Shown: positions 1-9,325, numbered from the stretch's first letter. The stretch: 60,456 nucleotides of DNA from Xenorhabdus lircayensis (GCF_016306625.1 NZ_JACOII010000045.1:1-60456); one strand, 5' to 3'. Made by a program: numbers and translations. The notes: generated by a model from the letters alone, not told the origin.

Positions 1-99
1 CATGTCCTTTGACCGATTCTGATTGGTGACAATAACGGCAATAGACGTCAACTTGGGCCATGCTTCATCCTTAAAAAGTCGGAAGCATATCACAGCAAC
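1..99 (-). mobile_element. IS1-family element, left end with truncated InsA start
   Basis: A minus-strand ATG at 61 opens a reading frame of 20 residues running off the window edge. It starts MAQVDVYCRYCHQ, with a CxxC pair, like the zinc-ribbon N-terminus of IS1-family InsA proteins. The bases after it (about 62-99) have the AT-rich, inverted-repeat-like character of an IS1 end, but I cannot place the exact terminus or a target duplication because the other end is outside the window. The element lies about 100 bp upstream of a frameshifted MarR gene. The family assignment rests on 20 residues remembered from IS1-type transposases. Confidence 0.6.
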
Positions 100-197
100 T
101 AACTATTTAATACATAACCGTTATTCGCGGTATAATGACGAAATTGCCCTTTATTTTTTATTAAATTAACTTAGAAGACACCATTTAAGAAGGTCGT

Positions 198-700
198 ATG
201 AAAGCAGATAATCAATTGAGTAATGTAGGCGAGGAAACCGTAACAGATAAGCAGAACATCCATGATTTCTTAGTAACCCCTTTTGAAAAGGCATTAGGAA
301 GACTACAATGTGTTCTTGTCGCAAGAAGAACCATTACGAATCCGGAAGGCGTGTCTTGGGCTCAATATGATACATTGCATCTACTTCGACAGTTTCAGCC
401 TATGAACCTGAAAAGCTGGGATTTACCCGTTCTAAGACCTCTAAAATTCTACGTTCACTAAAGGGCAAGGAGCTTATTGAGCAAGAGTCTGGGGAAAACG
501 ATAAACGTGAGCTGGTTACCAGATTAAGCCAAAAGGGATTAATGTTTTTGCACTGTGCCGAGTCAAGTAGGCACAATATGGCCGACATTGTAGAGTCTAA
601 AATGTCTCAAGGTGAAATTGCTATATTTACTGAACTCTGTAACCGCGCAGCGGATCTTTTGTATTCACAAACGCCGAACCGTCATGAAATTATCTCATGA
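198..700 (+). pseudogene. MarR-family transcriptional regulator, frameshifted
   Basis: The first frame (198-461) gives MKADNQLSNVGEE and continues through WAQYDTLHLLRQF, the helix preceding a MarR winged helix. It then runs into nonsense. From about 400 another frame continues the family pattern: EKLGFTRSKTSKILRSL (recognition helix), then a wing-like ESGENDKRELVTRLSQKG and a C-terminal dimerisation helix, ending at TGA 698-700. A small indel near 392-400 joins the two frames. The restored protein would be about 167 residues, normal for MarR. The target is unknown; pnuC follows 42 bp downstream on the same strand, but nothing shows that it is regulated by this gene. The lesion could be real decay beside the IS end or a sequencing error. 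Confidence 0.75.
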
Positions 701-742
701 TTTCACGTTTGTAAATATTACTCATGGTAAGGATAAGGATGC

Positions 743-1468
743 ATGGATTTTTTCAACATTGATAACATATTGGTACATATCTCATTAGGAACAGGCGGTT
801 ATAACCTTTCATATATTGAAGCAACTGGTACGATAGCGGGCTTATTATGTATCTGGCTCGCGAGTCAGGAGAAAATCATTAATTACCTCTTTGGACTAAT
901 TAATGTCTCATTATTTGCTGTGATCTTCTTTCAAATTCAACTCTACGCCAGCCTCATTCTGCAAATCTTTTTCTTCGCTGCTAATCTCTATGGCTGGTAT
1001 GCCTGGAGCCGAGTGAATGACCAAAAACAAGTGGAACTTAAAATCCGCTGGCTCAATCCCAAACAGATGGTCATGGTTGCTGCGGTTGCCATATTTACCA
1101 TATTGGTCATGACGTTCAATATTGATCAAATCTTTGGCTACATGGCAAAAGTGGTGGTTCTTGCGTTACAGGGTATGGGCTTTGCTATCACAATGCCTGC
1201 CTTGCAGCCAGATGCTTTCCCATTCTGGGATTCGGTGATGACGGTATTATCGGTAGTGGCAATGATACTGATGACCCGTAAGCATGTAGAAAATTGGCTG
1301 ATATGGGTCGTTATCAATGTCATCAGCGTGGTGATTTATTATCATCAAGGCGTTCTGGCGATGTCGTTGCAATATATTATTTTGACGGGTATTGCACTGA
1401 ATGGCGCTCGCCTGTGGATCAAGGCTGCTAAACATAACGGAAAGCAGCCGAAAGAAAACGTAAATTAA
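743..1468 (+). CDS. pnuC: Nicotinamide riboside transporter PnuC
   Basis: Inner-membrane facilitator that takes up nicotinamide riboside for NAD salvage, acting with the NadR kinase. The 241-residue length matches E. coli PnuC (about 239). The family N-terminal stretch GYNLSYIEATGTIAGLLC is followed by about seven hydrophobic segments, and the aromatic NLYGWYAW motif, typical of substrate-pathway tryptophans, is near residue 90. The C-terminus is charged (KHNGKQPKENVN) and presumably cytoplasmic. In enterobacteria pnuC often follows nadA; here its upstream neighbour is a broken MarR gene and an IS end, so the locus looks rearranged on that side. aroG lies downstream, as in the E. coli neighbourhood. 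A hairpin follows the stop codon. Confidence 0.95.
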   Translation: MDFFNIDNILVHISLGTGGYNLSYIEATGTIAGLLCIWLASQEKIINYLFGLINVSLFAVIFFQIQLYASLILQIFFFAANLYGWYAWSRVNDQKQVELKIRWLNPKQMVMVAAVAIFTILVMTFNIDQIFGYMAKVVVLALQGMGFAITMPALQPDAFPFWDSVMTVLSVVAMILMTRKHVENWLIWVVINVISVVIYYHQGVLAMSLQYIILTGIALNGARLWIKAAKHNGKQPKENVN

Positions 1469-1472
1469 AATC

Positions 1473-1515
1473 AATAATCGGTCATAGGTAATCAATCTAC
1501 CTATGGCCGATTATT
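1473..1515 (+). terminator. Hairpin after pnuC, probable terminator
   Basis: Two 18-nt arms (1473-1490 and 1498-1515) pair with only one G-T wobble around a 7-nt loop, starting five bases after the pnuC stop codon. There is no strong T run afterwards, so it may act as a weak terminator or protect the 3' end of the mRNA. Confidence 0.6.
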
Positions 1516-1713
1516 TGGTGTTTTGCCACAAAAAGTTCTCTTCTTATTAGTCCATTTATCTGAATTAACATCATTTTTACGTTTAATGGCATTTTTTATA
1601 AAAAAAGTATCCTCTTTTTACTCACAAAGATTATTTACAGCACAACGCCTAACAGTTAGATTGAGATCACAAAATTATTTCAAATAACTGTAAACACATT
1701 AGGTGAAAGGACA

Positions 1714-2766
1714 ATGAACTACCAGAATGACGATATAAGAATAAGAAAAATAACGGAATTACTGCCACCAGTTGCATTACTCGAAAAATTTCCTGCGACA
1801 GAAGATAGTGCTATTACTGTTCGTAAGGCACGAGAATCTATTCATAATATTTTAATTGGTGAAGATGATCGTCTATTGGTAGTAATTGGCCCATGTTCAA
1901 TTCATGATCCACAAGCGGCATTAGAATATGCGGGTCGCTTGAATAAATTACGTGAAGAGTTGAAAGCCGATTTGGAAATTATCATGCGGGTTTACTTTGA
2001 AAAACCCCGTACAACCATAGGTTGGAAAGGATTGATTAACGATCCGAATATGGATTGTAGTTTTGACATTAACGATGGATTACGTACCGCCCGTAAGCTG
2101 TTGCTCGATATTAATAATATGGGGCTTCCTGCGGCGAGCGAATTCCTTGATATGATTAGTCCTCAGTATTTGGCAGATCTCATGAGCTGGGGCGCAATAG
2201 GTGCACGTACAACGGAATCTCAGATTCATCGCGAGTTGGCATCTGGTCTTTCTTGTCCGGTTGGTTTCAAAAATGGTACGGATGGAACAATTAAAGTCGC
2301 TATTGATGCCATTAACTCAGCCAGTTCATCGCACTGCTTCCTGTCTGTCACGAAATGGGGTCACTCTGCGATTGTTAATACAACAGGTAACCACGATTGC
2401 CATATTATTCTGCGTGGTGGTAAAGAACCGAATTACAGTGCCAAGCATGTCAGTGCCGTTAAAGAAGGGTTAGAGAAAGCAGGATTGGCTCCTCGTGTGA
2501 TGATTGATTTCAGTCATGCAAACAGCGCGAAGCAGTTCAAAAGACAAATGGATGTAGGTGCTGATGTTTGTGATCAGATCGCTGGCGGCGAGAATGAAAT
2601 TATTGGTGTCATGGTTGAAAGCCATTTGGTTGAGGGGAACCAAAATCCGGAGAGTGGGGAACCTTTGGTTTATGGTCAGAGTGTGACAGATGCTTGTATT
2701 GGCTGGGAAGATACGGAAACGTTACTACGCCAGTTGTCTCAGGCTATCAAGAGTCGCAGAAGCTGA
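1714..2766 (+). CDS. aroG: 3-deoxy-7-phosphoheptulonate synthase, Phe-sensitive (AroG)
   Basis: Condenses phosphoenolpyruvate and erythrose 4-phosphate to DAHP, the first step of the shikimate pathway in the cytoplasm. The 350 residues equal E. coli AroG. Visible class I DAHP synthase signatures include VVIGPCSIHD (metal and PEP site, about 55-64), the EKPRTTIGWKG loop with the catalytic Lys/Arg (about 96-106), KNGTDG, and the C-terminal DFSHANS metal-binding stretch. The N-terminal extension that forms the feedback site in the AroG/AroF/AroH group is present. Overall wording is closest to the phenylalanine-sensitive isozyme. Upstream there are TTTACA (1634-1639) and TGTAAA (1689-1694) half-sites resembling pieces of TyrR boxes, but no convincing full box. 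Confidence 0.96.
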   Translation: MNYQNDDIRIRKITELLPPVALLEKFPATEDSAITVRKARESIHNILIGEDDRLLVVIGPCSIHDPQAALEYAGRLNKLREELKADLEIIMRVYFEKPRTTIGWKGLINDPNMDCSFDINDGLRTARKLLLDINNMGLPAASEFLDMISPQYLADLMSWGAIGARTTESQIHRELASGLSCPVGFKNGTDGTIKVAIDAINSASSSHCFLSVTKWGHSAIVNTTGNHDCHIILRGGKEPNYSAKHVSAVKEGLEKAGLAPRVMIDFSHANSAKQFKRQMDVGADVCDQIAGGENEIIGVMVESHLVEGNQNPESGEPLVYGQSVTDACIGWEDTETLLRQLSQAIKSRRS

Positions 2767-2800
2767 TTTACCGCAAAAAATCATTACAACAAAACGTATA

Positions 2801-2829
2801 AAAAAAGCCGGAGTTATTTCCGGCTTTTT
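2801..2829 (+). terminator. Bidirectional terminator between aroG and gpmA
   Basis: An inverted repeat with GCCGGA/TCCGGC core, A run on the left (2801-2806) and T run on the right (2825-2829), lies between convergent aroG and gpmA. It would work as a rho-independent terminator on both strands. Confidence 0.9.
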
Positions 2830-2858
2830 GGCCTTATTTTTGACGCGATCCTTAAGGA

Positions 2859-3611
2859 TTACTTCGCTTTACCTTGGTTTGCTACCGCAGCTGCTTTTGC
2901 AGCGATTTCATCAGCATTGCCCAGATAATAGTGTTTGATAGGTTTCATGTTTTCATCAAACTCATAAACCAATGGCACAGCAGTTGGAATATTCAGCTCA
3001 AGAATTTCTTCTTCGCCCATATTATCCAGATACTTGACTAGTGCGCGCAAAGAATTACCGTGAGCGGCGATAATGATTTTTTCGCCTTTTTCTACGCGGG
3101 GTTTGATAACTTCTTCCCAATAAGGAACAACACGCTCAATGGTAGTTGCAAGACTTTCTGTTACTGGAAGTTCTTCTGGCTTCAGGTTTGTGTAACGAGG
3201 GTCATGGCCAGGGTAACGTTCATCGTCTTTGGTCAAATCAGGAGGAGTGATAGCGAAGCCACGGCGCCACAATTTAACTTGATCATCGCCATATTTAGCA
3301 GCGGTTTCTGCTTTATCCATACCTTGCAACGCGCCGTAATGGCGTTCATTCAGTTTCCAGCTTTTTTCAACTGGCAGCCATTGCTGATCGACTTGGTCCA
3401 GAATGTTCCACAAAGTGTGAATGGCACGTTTTAAAACGGAAGTGTAGGCGAAATCAAAAGCGAAGCCTTCTTGTTTCAGCAATTGACCAGCTTGTTGTGC
3501 TTCAGTGCGGCCTTTGTCAGACAGTTCAACGTCAGTCCAGCCAGTAAAACGGTTCTCTTTGTTCCACTCACTCTCTCCGTGCCTTACAAGAACCAGTTTG
3601 GTTACAGCCAT
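2859..3611 (-). CDS. gpmA: 2,3-bisphosphoglycerate-dependent phosphoglycerate mutase
   Basis: Interconverts 3- and 2-phosphoglycerate in glycolysis and gluconeogenesis. The phosphohistidine motif [10 protein letters not shown] is at residues 8-17 with H11 as the phosphorylated residue. The second catalytic histidine is in [10 protein letters not shown] near 184, and the [12 protein letters not shown] block near 87-98 is also characteristic. The length of 250 matches E. coli GpmA. It lies next to aroG in convergent orientation, the same pairing as in E. coli, and shares its terminator. The start codon is supported by an AGGAG-like site and by family alignment ([12 protein letters not shown]). 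Confidence 0.97.
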   Translation of the reverse strand: MAVTKLVLVRHGESEWNKENRFTGWTDVELSDKGRTEAQQAGQLLKQEGFAFDFAYTSVLKRAIHTLWNILDQVDQQWLPVEKSWKLNERHYGALQGMDKAETAAKYGDDQVKLWRRGFAITPPDLTKDDERYPGHDPRYTNLKPEELPVTESLATTIERVVPYWEEVIKPRVEKGEKIIIAAHGNSLRALVKYLDNMGEEEILELNIPTAVPLVYEFDENMKPIKHYYLGNADEIAAKAAAVANQGKAK

Positions 3612-3778
3612 AGCTTAAACTCCTATCAGTACTTTTTAATACGAAATGAAATGATCGCTGCGGGCATTATATGGCGCGATAGACCGAAACGGCAAACAAT
3701 AGTCTCGTACCTCCTGTTTTAAATCATATTTGGTGGCAGCTACGGCAGGCATATATTTGATTGGGAGGACACTGTGTC

Positions 3779-3831
3779 TGATCTGAACTGTATTCCGACG
3801 ATGGAGAGCTGGAGGATAACAGTTCAGATCA
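3779..3831. repeat. 13-bp inverted repeat with long loop
   Basis: TGATCTGAACTGT at 3779-3791 is repeated as its exact complement at 3819-3831, enclosing a 27-nt loop that on the plus strand contains three GGA motifs. It sits between the divergent gpmA promoter region and the end of the CPBP gene. There is no T run, so a classic terminator is unlikely. Confidence 0.6.
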
Positions 3832-3844
3832 AGTAAAATTCAGC

Positions 3845-4690
3845 TTAGTGCATGACCACTAATTTTATTGGATAGGTGAAAAACAGTAGATGCATCAGAT
3901 TGAGTGAAAAATGGAAAGCAACTGCCACCCATAAACGACCACTCCACATCCACGTTAGACCATAAATTAACCCTGCCAATGTCGCGAAAATCACCAGCAG
4001 ACTGCCACCAGCAAAATGAGCGGCACCAAACAGCAGGGAAGTCATCACAAGGGCGAAGTAGGGGTTCATCCACTGGCTCAGCTTTTGCTGAATGTAGCCG
4101 CGGAACAGCGCTTCCTCAGCTAAAGAGACAAAGAAAATATTGGCGACGACAAAAGCAGGAAACCAATTGGGTAAATGCAGTTCAACAGATAATCCGCCTA
4201 ATGCTGTCGCAAGACCCAATAATGCTGGAATGGTTGCGATTAATAGCGCCCATCCATGTGGAGGTGTGTTAACCACAGGTTTTCGAGTGAACAAAGTAGG
4301 CATACAGCATAATAAGATGAATGGCAACAGCGCTTTGTCAAAGTTGAAATACATTGAAAAAGGTGCGCTGAGTGGGCCCGTCTGTACCTTATCCAGATAT
4401 TTGAGATTATGAAAGCCCGGAAGGTAATGCATAAACAGTAAAATACCAGAAATGAGCAGTAACAACTCTGTGATCGTTTTGAATACAAGGTATTTTTTGT
4501 AGTAAACGTATTTTTTACAGTAAACGTGTGCCACACCCAAAACGGTAATCACTATCAGCGTGATTATTGCGGGGTAGGTAAGTATGTTAGTGCTAATTCC
4601 GGCAATGATAGCGAAGAGTGCGATGAGAAAAGCAATTTTCTGGCGACTATCTAAAAATGCCAATGAAACGGCAAGTAATGCCCAAGCCAT
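3845..4690 (-). CDS. CPBP-family intramembrane glutamic endopeptidase
   Basis: A polytopic membrane protein of 281 residues with about eight hydrophobic segments. The C-terminal half carries the CPBP (Abi) motifs in order: EEALFRGYIQQKL (motif 1, EExxxR, around residue 191), FGAAHFAGG (motif 2, FxxxH) and HFSLNLMH (motif 3, HxxxN). These are the predicted catalytic and metal-binding residues of the Rce1-like family. Bacterial members are linked to bacteriocin self-immunity or maturation, but no peptide gene is adjacent here, so the substrate is unknown. The first half is a less conserved membrane region. The gene stands alone, between the gpmA region and a short repeat. Confidence 0.85.
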   Translation of the reverse strand: MAWALLAVSLAFLDSRQKIAFLIALFAIIAGISTNILTYPAIITLIVITVLGVAHVYCKKYVYYKKYLVFKTITELLLLISGILLFMHYLPGFHNLKYLDKVQTGPLSAPFSMYFNFDKALLPFILLCCMPTLFTRKPVVNTPPHGWALLIATIPALLGLATALGGLSVELHLPNWFPAFVVANIFFVSLAEEALFRGYIQQKLSQWMNPYFALVMTSLLFGAAHFAGGSLLVIFATLAGLIYGLTWMWSGRLWVAVAFHFSLNLMHLLFFTYPIKLVVMH

Positions 4691-4813
4691 ATAATTCCCT
4701 GTTATTTCTGAAAAAACTAATTAAATAGTCTAAAAATAGGCAGGAATTGTATAGTAATGGGTAAAAAATTCAAAAAGAATAATAAAAAATATCAAAAAAG
4801 TAGCATTTTCGTT

Positions 4814-4880
4814 TATACCCAATAGTTTTCAAGTTGCAGCGTAGCCAACCAGGCAGCACTTTGAAAGACGAAGGGGATAT
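4814..4880. repeat. TATACCC...GGGGATATA dispersed repeat copy
   Basis: A 67-bp copy of the short dispersed element seen elsewhere in the window. The left end reads TATACCCAATAGTTTTCAAG and the right end TTTGAAAGACGAAGGGGATA. The termini are inverted (TATACCC and GGGGATATA), with a second internal inverted pair of TTCAAG and TTTGAA. It lies between modF and the CPBP gene. Such elements are frequent in Xenorhabdus and Photorhabdus intergenic regions and look like non-autonomous miniature elements. Confidence 0.75.
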
Positions 4881-4965
4881 AGACAGTATTGGAATAGAAG
4901 AGAAATAACGCTGGACTCCCCCCTATCAAGGAGGAATCACAGCAAGAAAGTAAATCAGAAACAGA

Positions 4966-6450
4966 TTACAGCGATTTTTGGGGAACAGGGTCGGTTTCAT
5001 ACCGATAAATATCACCATCAGGAATAAATTTTAGGCGATGGGTAATGCATTCTGGTGCATCTTCCTGATGATGAGAAACGAACAAAAGCTGCGTATCACC
5101 CTTGGAGATCATGATATCAATGAAGCGCAGGACTAACTGACGGTTGAGGGGATCCAGTCCCTGCAATGGTTCATCCAGAATCAGTAAGGCGGGATGTTTC
5201 ACTAAAGCACGGGCAATTAAAACGAGTCGTTGCTGCCCCCATGACAGGCTGTGAAACGGGCTAATTGCCGGATTTCCTGATAATCCCAATAAATCCAGCC
5301 ATTCATCAGCCAGTTGTTGTTGTCGATCTGAAACTGCCTGATAAAGTCCTATTGAGTCAAAAAAACCCGAAAGAATGACATTGCGAACGCTGGTACTGAC
5401 GCGATATTCAAGATGAATACTGTTACTGACGTAACCAATATGGCGTTTAATGTCCCAGATCGTTTCGCCACTGCCTCTTTGCCGACCAAATAATATTAAC
5501 TCATTACTGTAACCCTGAGGATGATCGCCTGTAATCAAGCTCAGGAGTGTCGATTTACCTGCGCCATTTTCGCCGGTGATTTGCCAGTGTTCATCAGGAT
5601 CCACTTGCCAGTTCAGGCCATGCAAAATGGGTTTGTCATTATATTGAACGGTGACATTACGCATTGACACCAATGGCTGATCGGCCGGAAGTTGCTCATC
5701 AGCACGGTATTCATCTGTTTCGGGAAGATGAATGTCTTTCAGCTCTTCACTGTGTGCTAATTGTGCCACGAGAGATTCTGCCAAAATGCTTTCTTTTTCC
5801 CCGGCCAAAGTCAGGTAGCAATCAGCCAGTACACCGACTTTTTCGACAAAATCAGGGAGTTCATGGAATCGGGTCAAGATCAACACTAGAGTAATGCCTT
5901 TTGCTACCAGCGATCCCAATAATTGGGAAAGTTGCTCTCGTGCATAAGCATCCAGCCCGTCAAAAGGCTCATCAAGGATCAGCAAATCGGGATCTGCCAT
6001 CAATGCCTGACAAAGCAGAACCTTACGGATTTCTCCGGTTGAGAGATATTTGAATCGTCGCGAGAGCAAATCCTTAATACCAAAATACTCGCTCAATTCA
6101 AGGCACTGTTCATTGTCTTTATGGTGAAGTTGAATAATGTCTGCGGCAGTGCGCCCAGTATCCTCCTCGCCTTCACTGAGTAAATCTGTATTATTACGCT
6201 GCCACTCTTTATCGATCAGTTTTTGTAATTGTTCGAAAGAGAGGCGTACTGGTGTATGAAATGAACAATGGCGTTCACCTGACAGTTGAATTAATTCATT
6301 CGACAGAGCACGGGCCAACGAAGATTTTCCACTGCCATTTGCGCCAACGAAAGCCCAACTTTCCCCAGAAATAATTTTCAGTGACGGTAGCCGCAGGGTA
6401 CGGGTGTCACTTAAACGGAAACTACCTTGTGTTATTTGCAACCCAGACAT
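4966..6450 (-). CDS. modF: ModF, duplicated ABC ATPase of the molybdate locus
   Basis: A 494-residue soluble protein made of two ABC nucleotide-binding domains. Domain 1 has Walker A VGANGSGKSS (about 36-45), a divergent signature STGEIRKV and Walker B LLILDEPFDGLD. Domain 2 has TGENGAGKST (about 293-302), SWGQQRLV and LLILDEPLQGLD. There is no membrane domain. This matches E. coli ModF (490 residues), previously called PhrA, whose exact role is unsettled although it is co-transcribed with modE. Here it follows modE on the minus strand with a 254-bp gap that contains a duplicated GTATCGTATTGC motif (about 6576-6600). Confidence 0.92.
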   Translation of the reverse strand: MSGLQITQGSFRLSDTRTLRLPSLKIISGESWAFVGANGSGKSSLARALSNELIQLSGERHCSFHTPVRLSFEQLQKLIDKEWQRNNTDLLSEGEEDTGRTAADIIQLHHKDNEQCLELSEYFGIKDLLSRRFKYLSTGEIRKVLLCQALMADPDLLILDEPFDGLDAYAREQLSQLLGSLVAKGITLVLILTRFHELPDFVEKVGVLADCYLTLAGEKESILAESLVAQLAHSEELKDIHLPETDEYRADEQLPADQPLVSMRNVTVQYNDKPILHGLNWQVDPDEHWQITGENGAGKSTLLSLITGDHPQGYSNELILFGRQRGSGETIWDIKRHIGYVSNSIHLEYRVSTSVRNVILSGFFDSIGLYQAVSDRQQQLADEWLDLLGLSGNPAISPFHSLSWGQQRLVLIARALVKHPALLILDEPLQGLDPLNRQLVLRFIDIMISKGDTQLLFVSHHQEDAPECITHRLKFIPDGDIYRYETDPVPQKSL

Positions 6451-6704
6451 TCTTATTCCTTTTTAAGCAACATCAACTAAAGAATCACCAGAAATAAGCG
6501 GAATAGTGAACAATGTCAATGCGTAGTCGCCTGTTATTCGTTGAGGGTTAATAATTTTTGAAATGTATTGGGGATATCGTATTGCTGGGTATCGTATTGC
6601 CGAAAACGGGAGAAGCATCGCAATTCCCCCCTGACAAGCCGATTTATCAGGGGAAGATGTGGTTAACACAAAACATTCAGTTTTTAGTATTCAGTACCTG
6701 GTAT

Positions 6705-7496
6705 TCAGCACAGAGTGGCAATAATCACTTTATCGGCATCGAAAAGTGCGGTGACAGAATCATTGGGCTGGAGATTCAAGTTCTCTATTTGCTGATTAGA
6801 TAACGTAACGCAAAGAGATTCACCGCCATCAAGTGTCAAGATAATTTCACTGTATTCTGTTCCCGTTTCAATATGGCTAATCTGGCTGGATAGGACATTA
6901 TCGAATGAAGAGGGGGAGATATGTCCTTTAGTTAAGGTTATCCACGGGGCCTTAATCAACACGAGAACTTCTTTCCCTTTCACTAAATTCAGCCGGTTTG
7001 CACTTTGTTCCGTTAGAGCCGCATAGATCGATGTTTTTCCATCCGCCAGCAGGACACGAACATGCTGTTGGATATTTTCATGGTTGCGCTCAATAATCGT
7101 ACCAAAAAATTGATTTCGGGCACTGGTTTGTAAAGAAAATCGAGAGATAGCGGCAAGCAGACTATCCAAGGGGAGCGAATCTTCTTTCAGAGCATCAAAC
7201 GCTTTTTGTTGAATTTTTTCCAGTAGATCATAAAGTTGCAACAGACGTTCACCATAACGCGTAAGTTGAGCACCGCCGCCGCCTTTTCCGCCCGTGGCCC
7301 GTTCCACCAATATCTCATCTGCGAGCTGATTCATTTCATTGATGGCATCCCAAGCGCTTTTGTAGCTGATCCCAGCCTGTTTTGCTCCCTGACTGATAGA
7401 ACCGGTGATTTTAATTTTCTTAAGCAACTCAATTCGTCGGGGATCAGCGAAAATGCGTTGCTGCAATTTGAGTGTTAATAATATTTGGGCTTGCAT
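6705..7496 (-). CDS. modE: Molybdate-responsive transcriptional regulator ModE
   Basis: DNA-binding sensor that represses modABC when bound to molybdate and activates Moco-enzyme genes. The N-terminal winged helix (ISQGAKQAGISYKSAWDAINEMN, about 33-55) is followed by the ModE-typical RATGGKGGGGAQLTRYGERLL. The C-terminal half has two Mop-type molybdate-binding domains (SARNQFFGTIIERN and a second repeat ending TALFDADKVIIATL). The length of 263 equals E. coli ModE (262). The gene diverges from acrZ, and a ModE-type operator is present before modA at 9271-9294, so the circuit appears complete. Confidence 0.96.
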   Translation of the reverse strand: MQAQILLTLKLQQRIFADPRRIELLKKIKITGSISQGAKQAGISYKSAWDAINEMNQLADEILVERATGGKGGGGAQLTRYGERLLQLYDLLEKIQQKAFDALKEDSLPLDSLLAAISRFSLQTSARNQFFGTIIERNHENIQQHVRVLLADGKTSIYAALTEQSANRLNLVKGKEVLVLIKAPWITLTKGHISPSSFDNVLSSQISHIETGTEYSEIILTLDGGESLCVTLSNQQIENLNLQPNDSVTALFDADKVIIATLC

Positions 7497-7667
7497 AATG
7501 ATTTATTTCGGGCAACTATTTGGGAGTTTTTACAATAGAATCATAAGAATCGCACGTTTCGTCGATTACTGTTACTGTTTTATTGTCTAGAATGGTTAGA
7601 TTAACGTCTGTGTCAGATTCAGGTGTGATACAGTTAATTTGTTAGTCACTCAGGATATGAGGTTAGC

Positions 7668-7811
7668 ATGTTTGAATTGCTTAAAAGTTTGGGATTTGCG
7701 TTGATCATGGTTCCCGTGGTGATGGCCGCTATTTTGGCGCTGATTTACGGGCTTGGCGGATTGTTTAATATCATTTCCAAAAATGAAACGAAAGGCAGTA
7801 TTGAACCGTAG
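7668..7811 (+). CDS. acrZ: AcrZ, small accessory membrane protein of the AcrAB-TolC pump
   Basis: A 47-residue protein, [20 protein letters not shown] followed by [19 protein letters not shown]. It aligns with E. coli AcrZ ([20 protein letters not shown], 49 residues) over nearly its whole length. It is a single bent transmembrane helix that binds AcrB and adjusts substrate preference. The position just before modABC and divergent from modE is the same as in E. coli, which supports the call. The start ATG has GAGG upstream at 7659-7662. A dead MFS gene on the opposite strand now separates it from modA. Confidence 0.93.
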   Translation: MFELLKSLGFALIMVPVVMAAILALIYGLGGLFNIISKNETKGSIEP

Positions 7812-7944
7812 TTTTGATCTAACCTGATTGCCCGTGTTTCTATTCTCTAATCTTTCCCACATAGATCTGTCTATCTAGGGTTAAGTGCGATGACAAACAG
7901 TTCGATGACAAACTCTATTGTTTAAATAGGGTTTGTCTTTTTCT

Positions 7945-9182
7945 TTATGGTATTAGTTCCGTTTGGCGCGTCTCTTTTCCCAGCCAAATGACCGCCACCA
8001 TAGCCACCAGAATTGAGGCACAGAGCAGGGCGAAAATCAGCGAAATTGAGGCGTTTATCGCTATCAGATAGCCTACCATCAGTGGCCCAAGAATACCGCC
8101 GATTCGCCCAATTGCCGCAGCTATACCAGCACCGGTCGCCCGGAAGCGGTCGGATACTGCTCAGACGTGTAAGCATAAATAGCACCCCAAGCACCAAGAT
8201 TGAAAAATGATAGCAAAATGCCAAAAATCAGAAGCTGGGTAATACTGTCGGCAATACCGAAGAAGTAAGCAGAAACAGCAGTTCCTGTCAGATAGCTTAC
8301 CAGAACGAATTTTCGCCCGTAGCGTTCAATCAGCCGGGCAGCGGTAAAATAGCCGGGAAGTTGAGCCAGCGTCATGATTAGCACGTATTGGAAGCTTTTT
8401 ACCAGACTAAATCCCTTAAGTATCACTACGCTTGGCAGCCACAGGAACATACCATAATAGGAAAACGCCGCGCAGAACCACAAAATCCACAGCATAATTG
8501 TCGCCCGACGGTAGTCCGTAGACCACACTGCCCGTATGTTATCCACAATTGAGAAGCGTATTTTTTGGGAAGACATTTGCGTATAACGCGGCGAATCGGG
8601 CAGATGTATACGCAGGTAGATAGCGTAAAACGCGGGTAGCGCGCTCAATAGCATGGCAACACGCCATCCGTAATTGGGAATAATAAAATAGGCAATCAGT
8701 GCTACTGCCAGCTAGCCAAAGGCCCAAAAGCTCTCCAGCACCACGATTATGCGTCCGCGCTCATGGGATTCCACACTTTCAGACACCAGCGTTGATGCCA
8801 CTGGTAGTTCACCGCCCAGTCCCATGCCTATAATAAAACTCAGCACTAGTAATGCTGCGAGTGTGGAAACTAATGCCGTTAATCCGCTGTCGACGCTAAA
8901 CAGCAACAATGTGACGATAAAGGCTGACTTGTGCCCTGTTTTGTCAGCCATCACTCCAAAGACAAAGGCTCCGACTGCCATGCCGAACGAGTTAATGTTA
9001 CCTATCCAGCCAAGCTGCTGTGTATTTAGTCCCCAGTCCTGTTTTAGGGCAGCGAGTAAAAACGATAGAAGGCCAACATCCAGAGCATCAAACATCCACC
9101 CTAAGCCGGCGATCGTCAGTAGTCGATGTTTAGTGATGCCTTTTTGCAACAGTGTCTTTTGTGAGGGGGTTGTATGTGACAA
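7945..9182 (-). pseudogene. MFS transporter (NiaP/aromatic acid type), amber codon plus frameshift
   Basis: Codons 1-156 (9182-8715) encode an MFS N-half with the TM1 motif GWMFDALDVGLLSF and the loop GVMADKTGHKSA. A TAG at 8712-8714 interrupts FWAFG; the same frame then continues through the middle domain to EQYPTA near 8146. There a single-base shift moves the reading to a frame encoding RATGAGIAAAIGRIGGILGP and the last helices, ending at TAA 7945-7947. The repaired protein would be about 413 residues, a normal MFS size. The pattern resembles nicotinate or aromatic-acid permeases (NiaP-like); the substrate cannot be read from sequence. It is inserted between acrZ and modA on the opposite strand, unlike the E. 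coli order. Confidence 0.85.
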
Positions 9183-9270
9183 TGGTATTCCTTATTTACA
9201 TTGAATTAATACAAAAACTAAAACTGGCTCACAACCTGCCGATTAATATCAGAATAGCATTTTCATTTAA

Positions 9271-9294
9271 CGTTATACCTTGTTATATACAACG
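9271..9294 (+). promoter_or_regulatory. ModE-type operator upstream of modA
   Basis: An imperfect palindrome of 24 nt, CGTTATAC at the left and TATACAACG at the right. Size and half-sites match the E. coli modA operator as I remember it (CGTTATAT...ACATAACG, also 24 nt). It lies 31 bp before the modA ATG, where ModE-molybdate would block transcription. modE is present at 6705-7496. Confidence 0.75.
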
Positions 9295-9325
9295 AACCAT
9301 ATTGATTATCTTAGGTGAATATAAA

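Noticed and set aside
1634-1694. TyrR operator before aroG
   Set aside because: TTTACA and TGTAAA half-sites occur, but 50 bp apart and without partners.
8749-9204. Plus-strand ORF of 151 codons opposite the MFS pseudogene
   Set aside because: It is the antisense shadow of the MFS frame, with no family pattern and no ribosome site.
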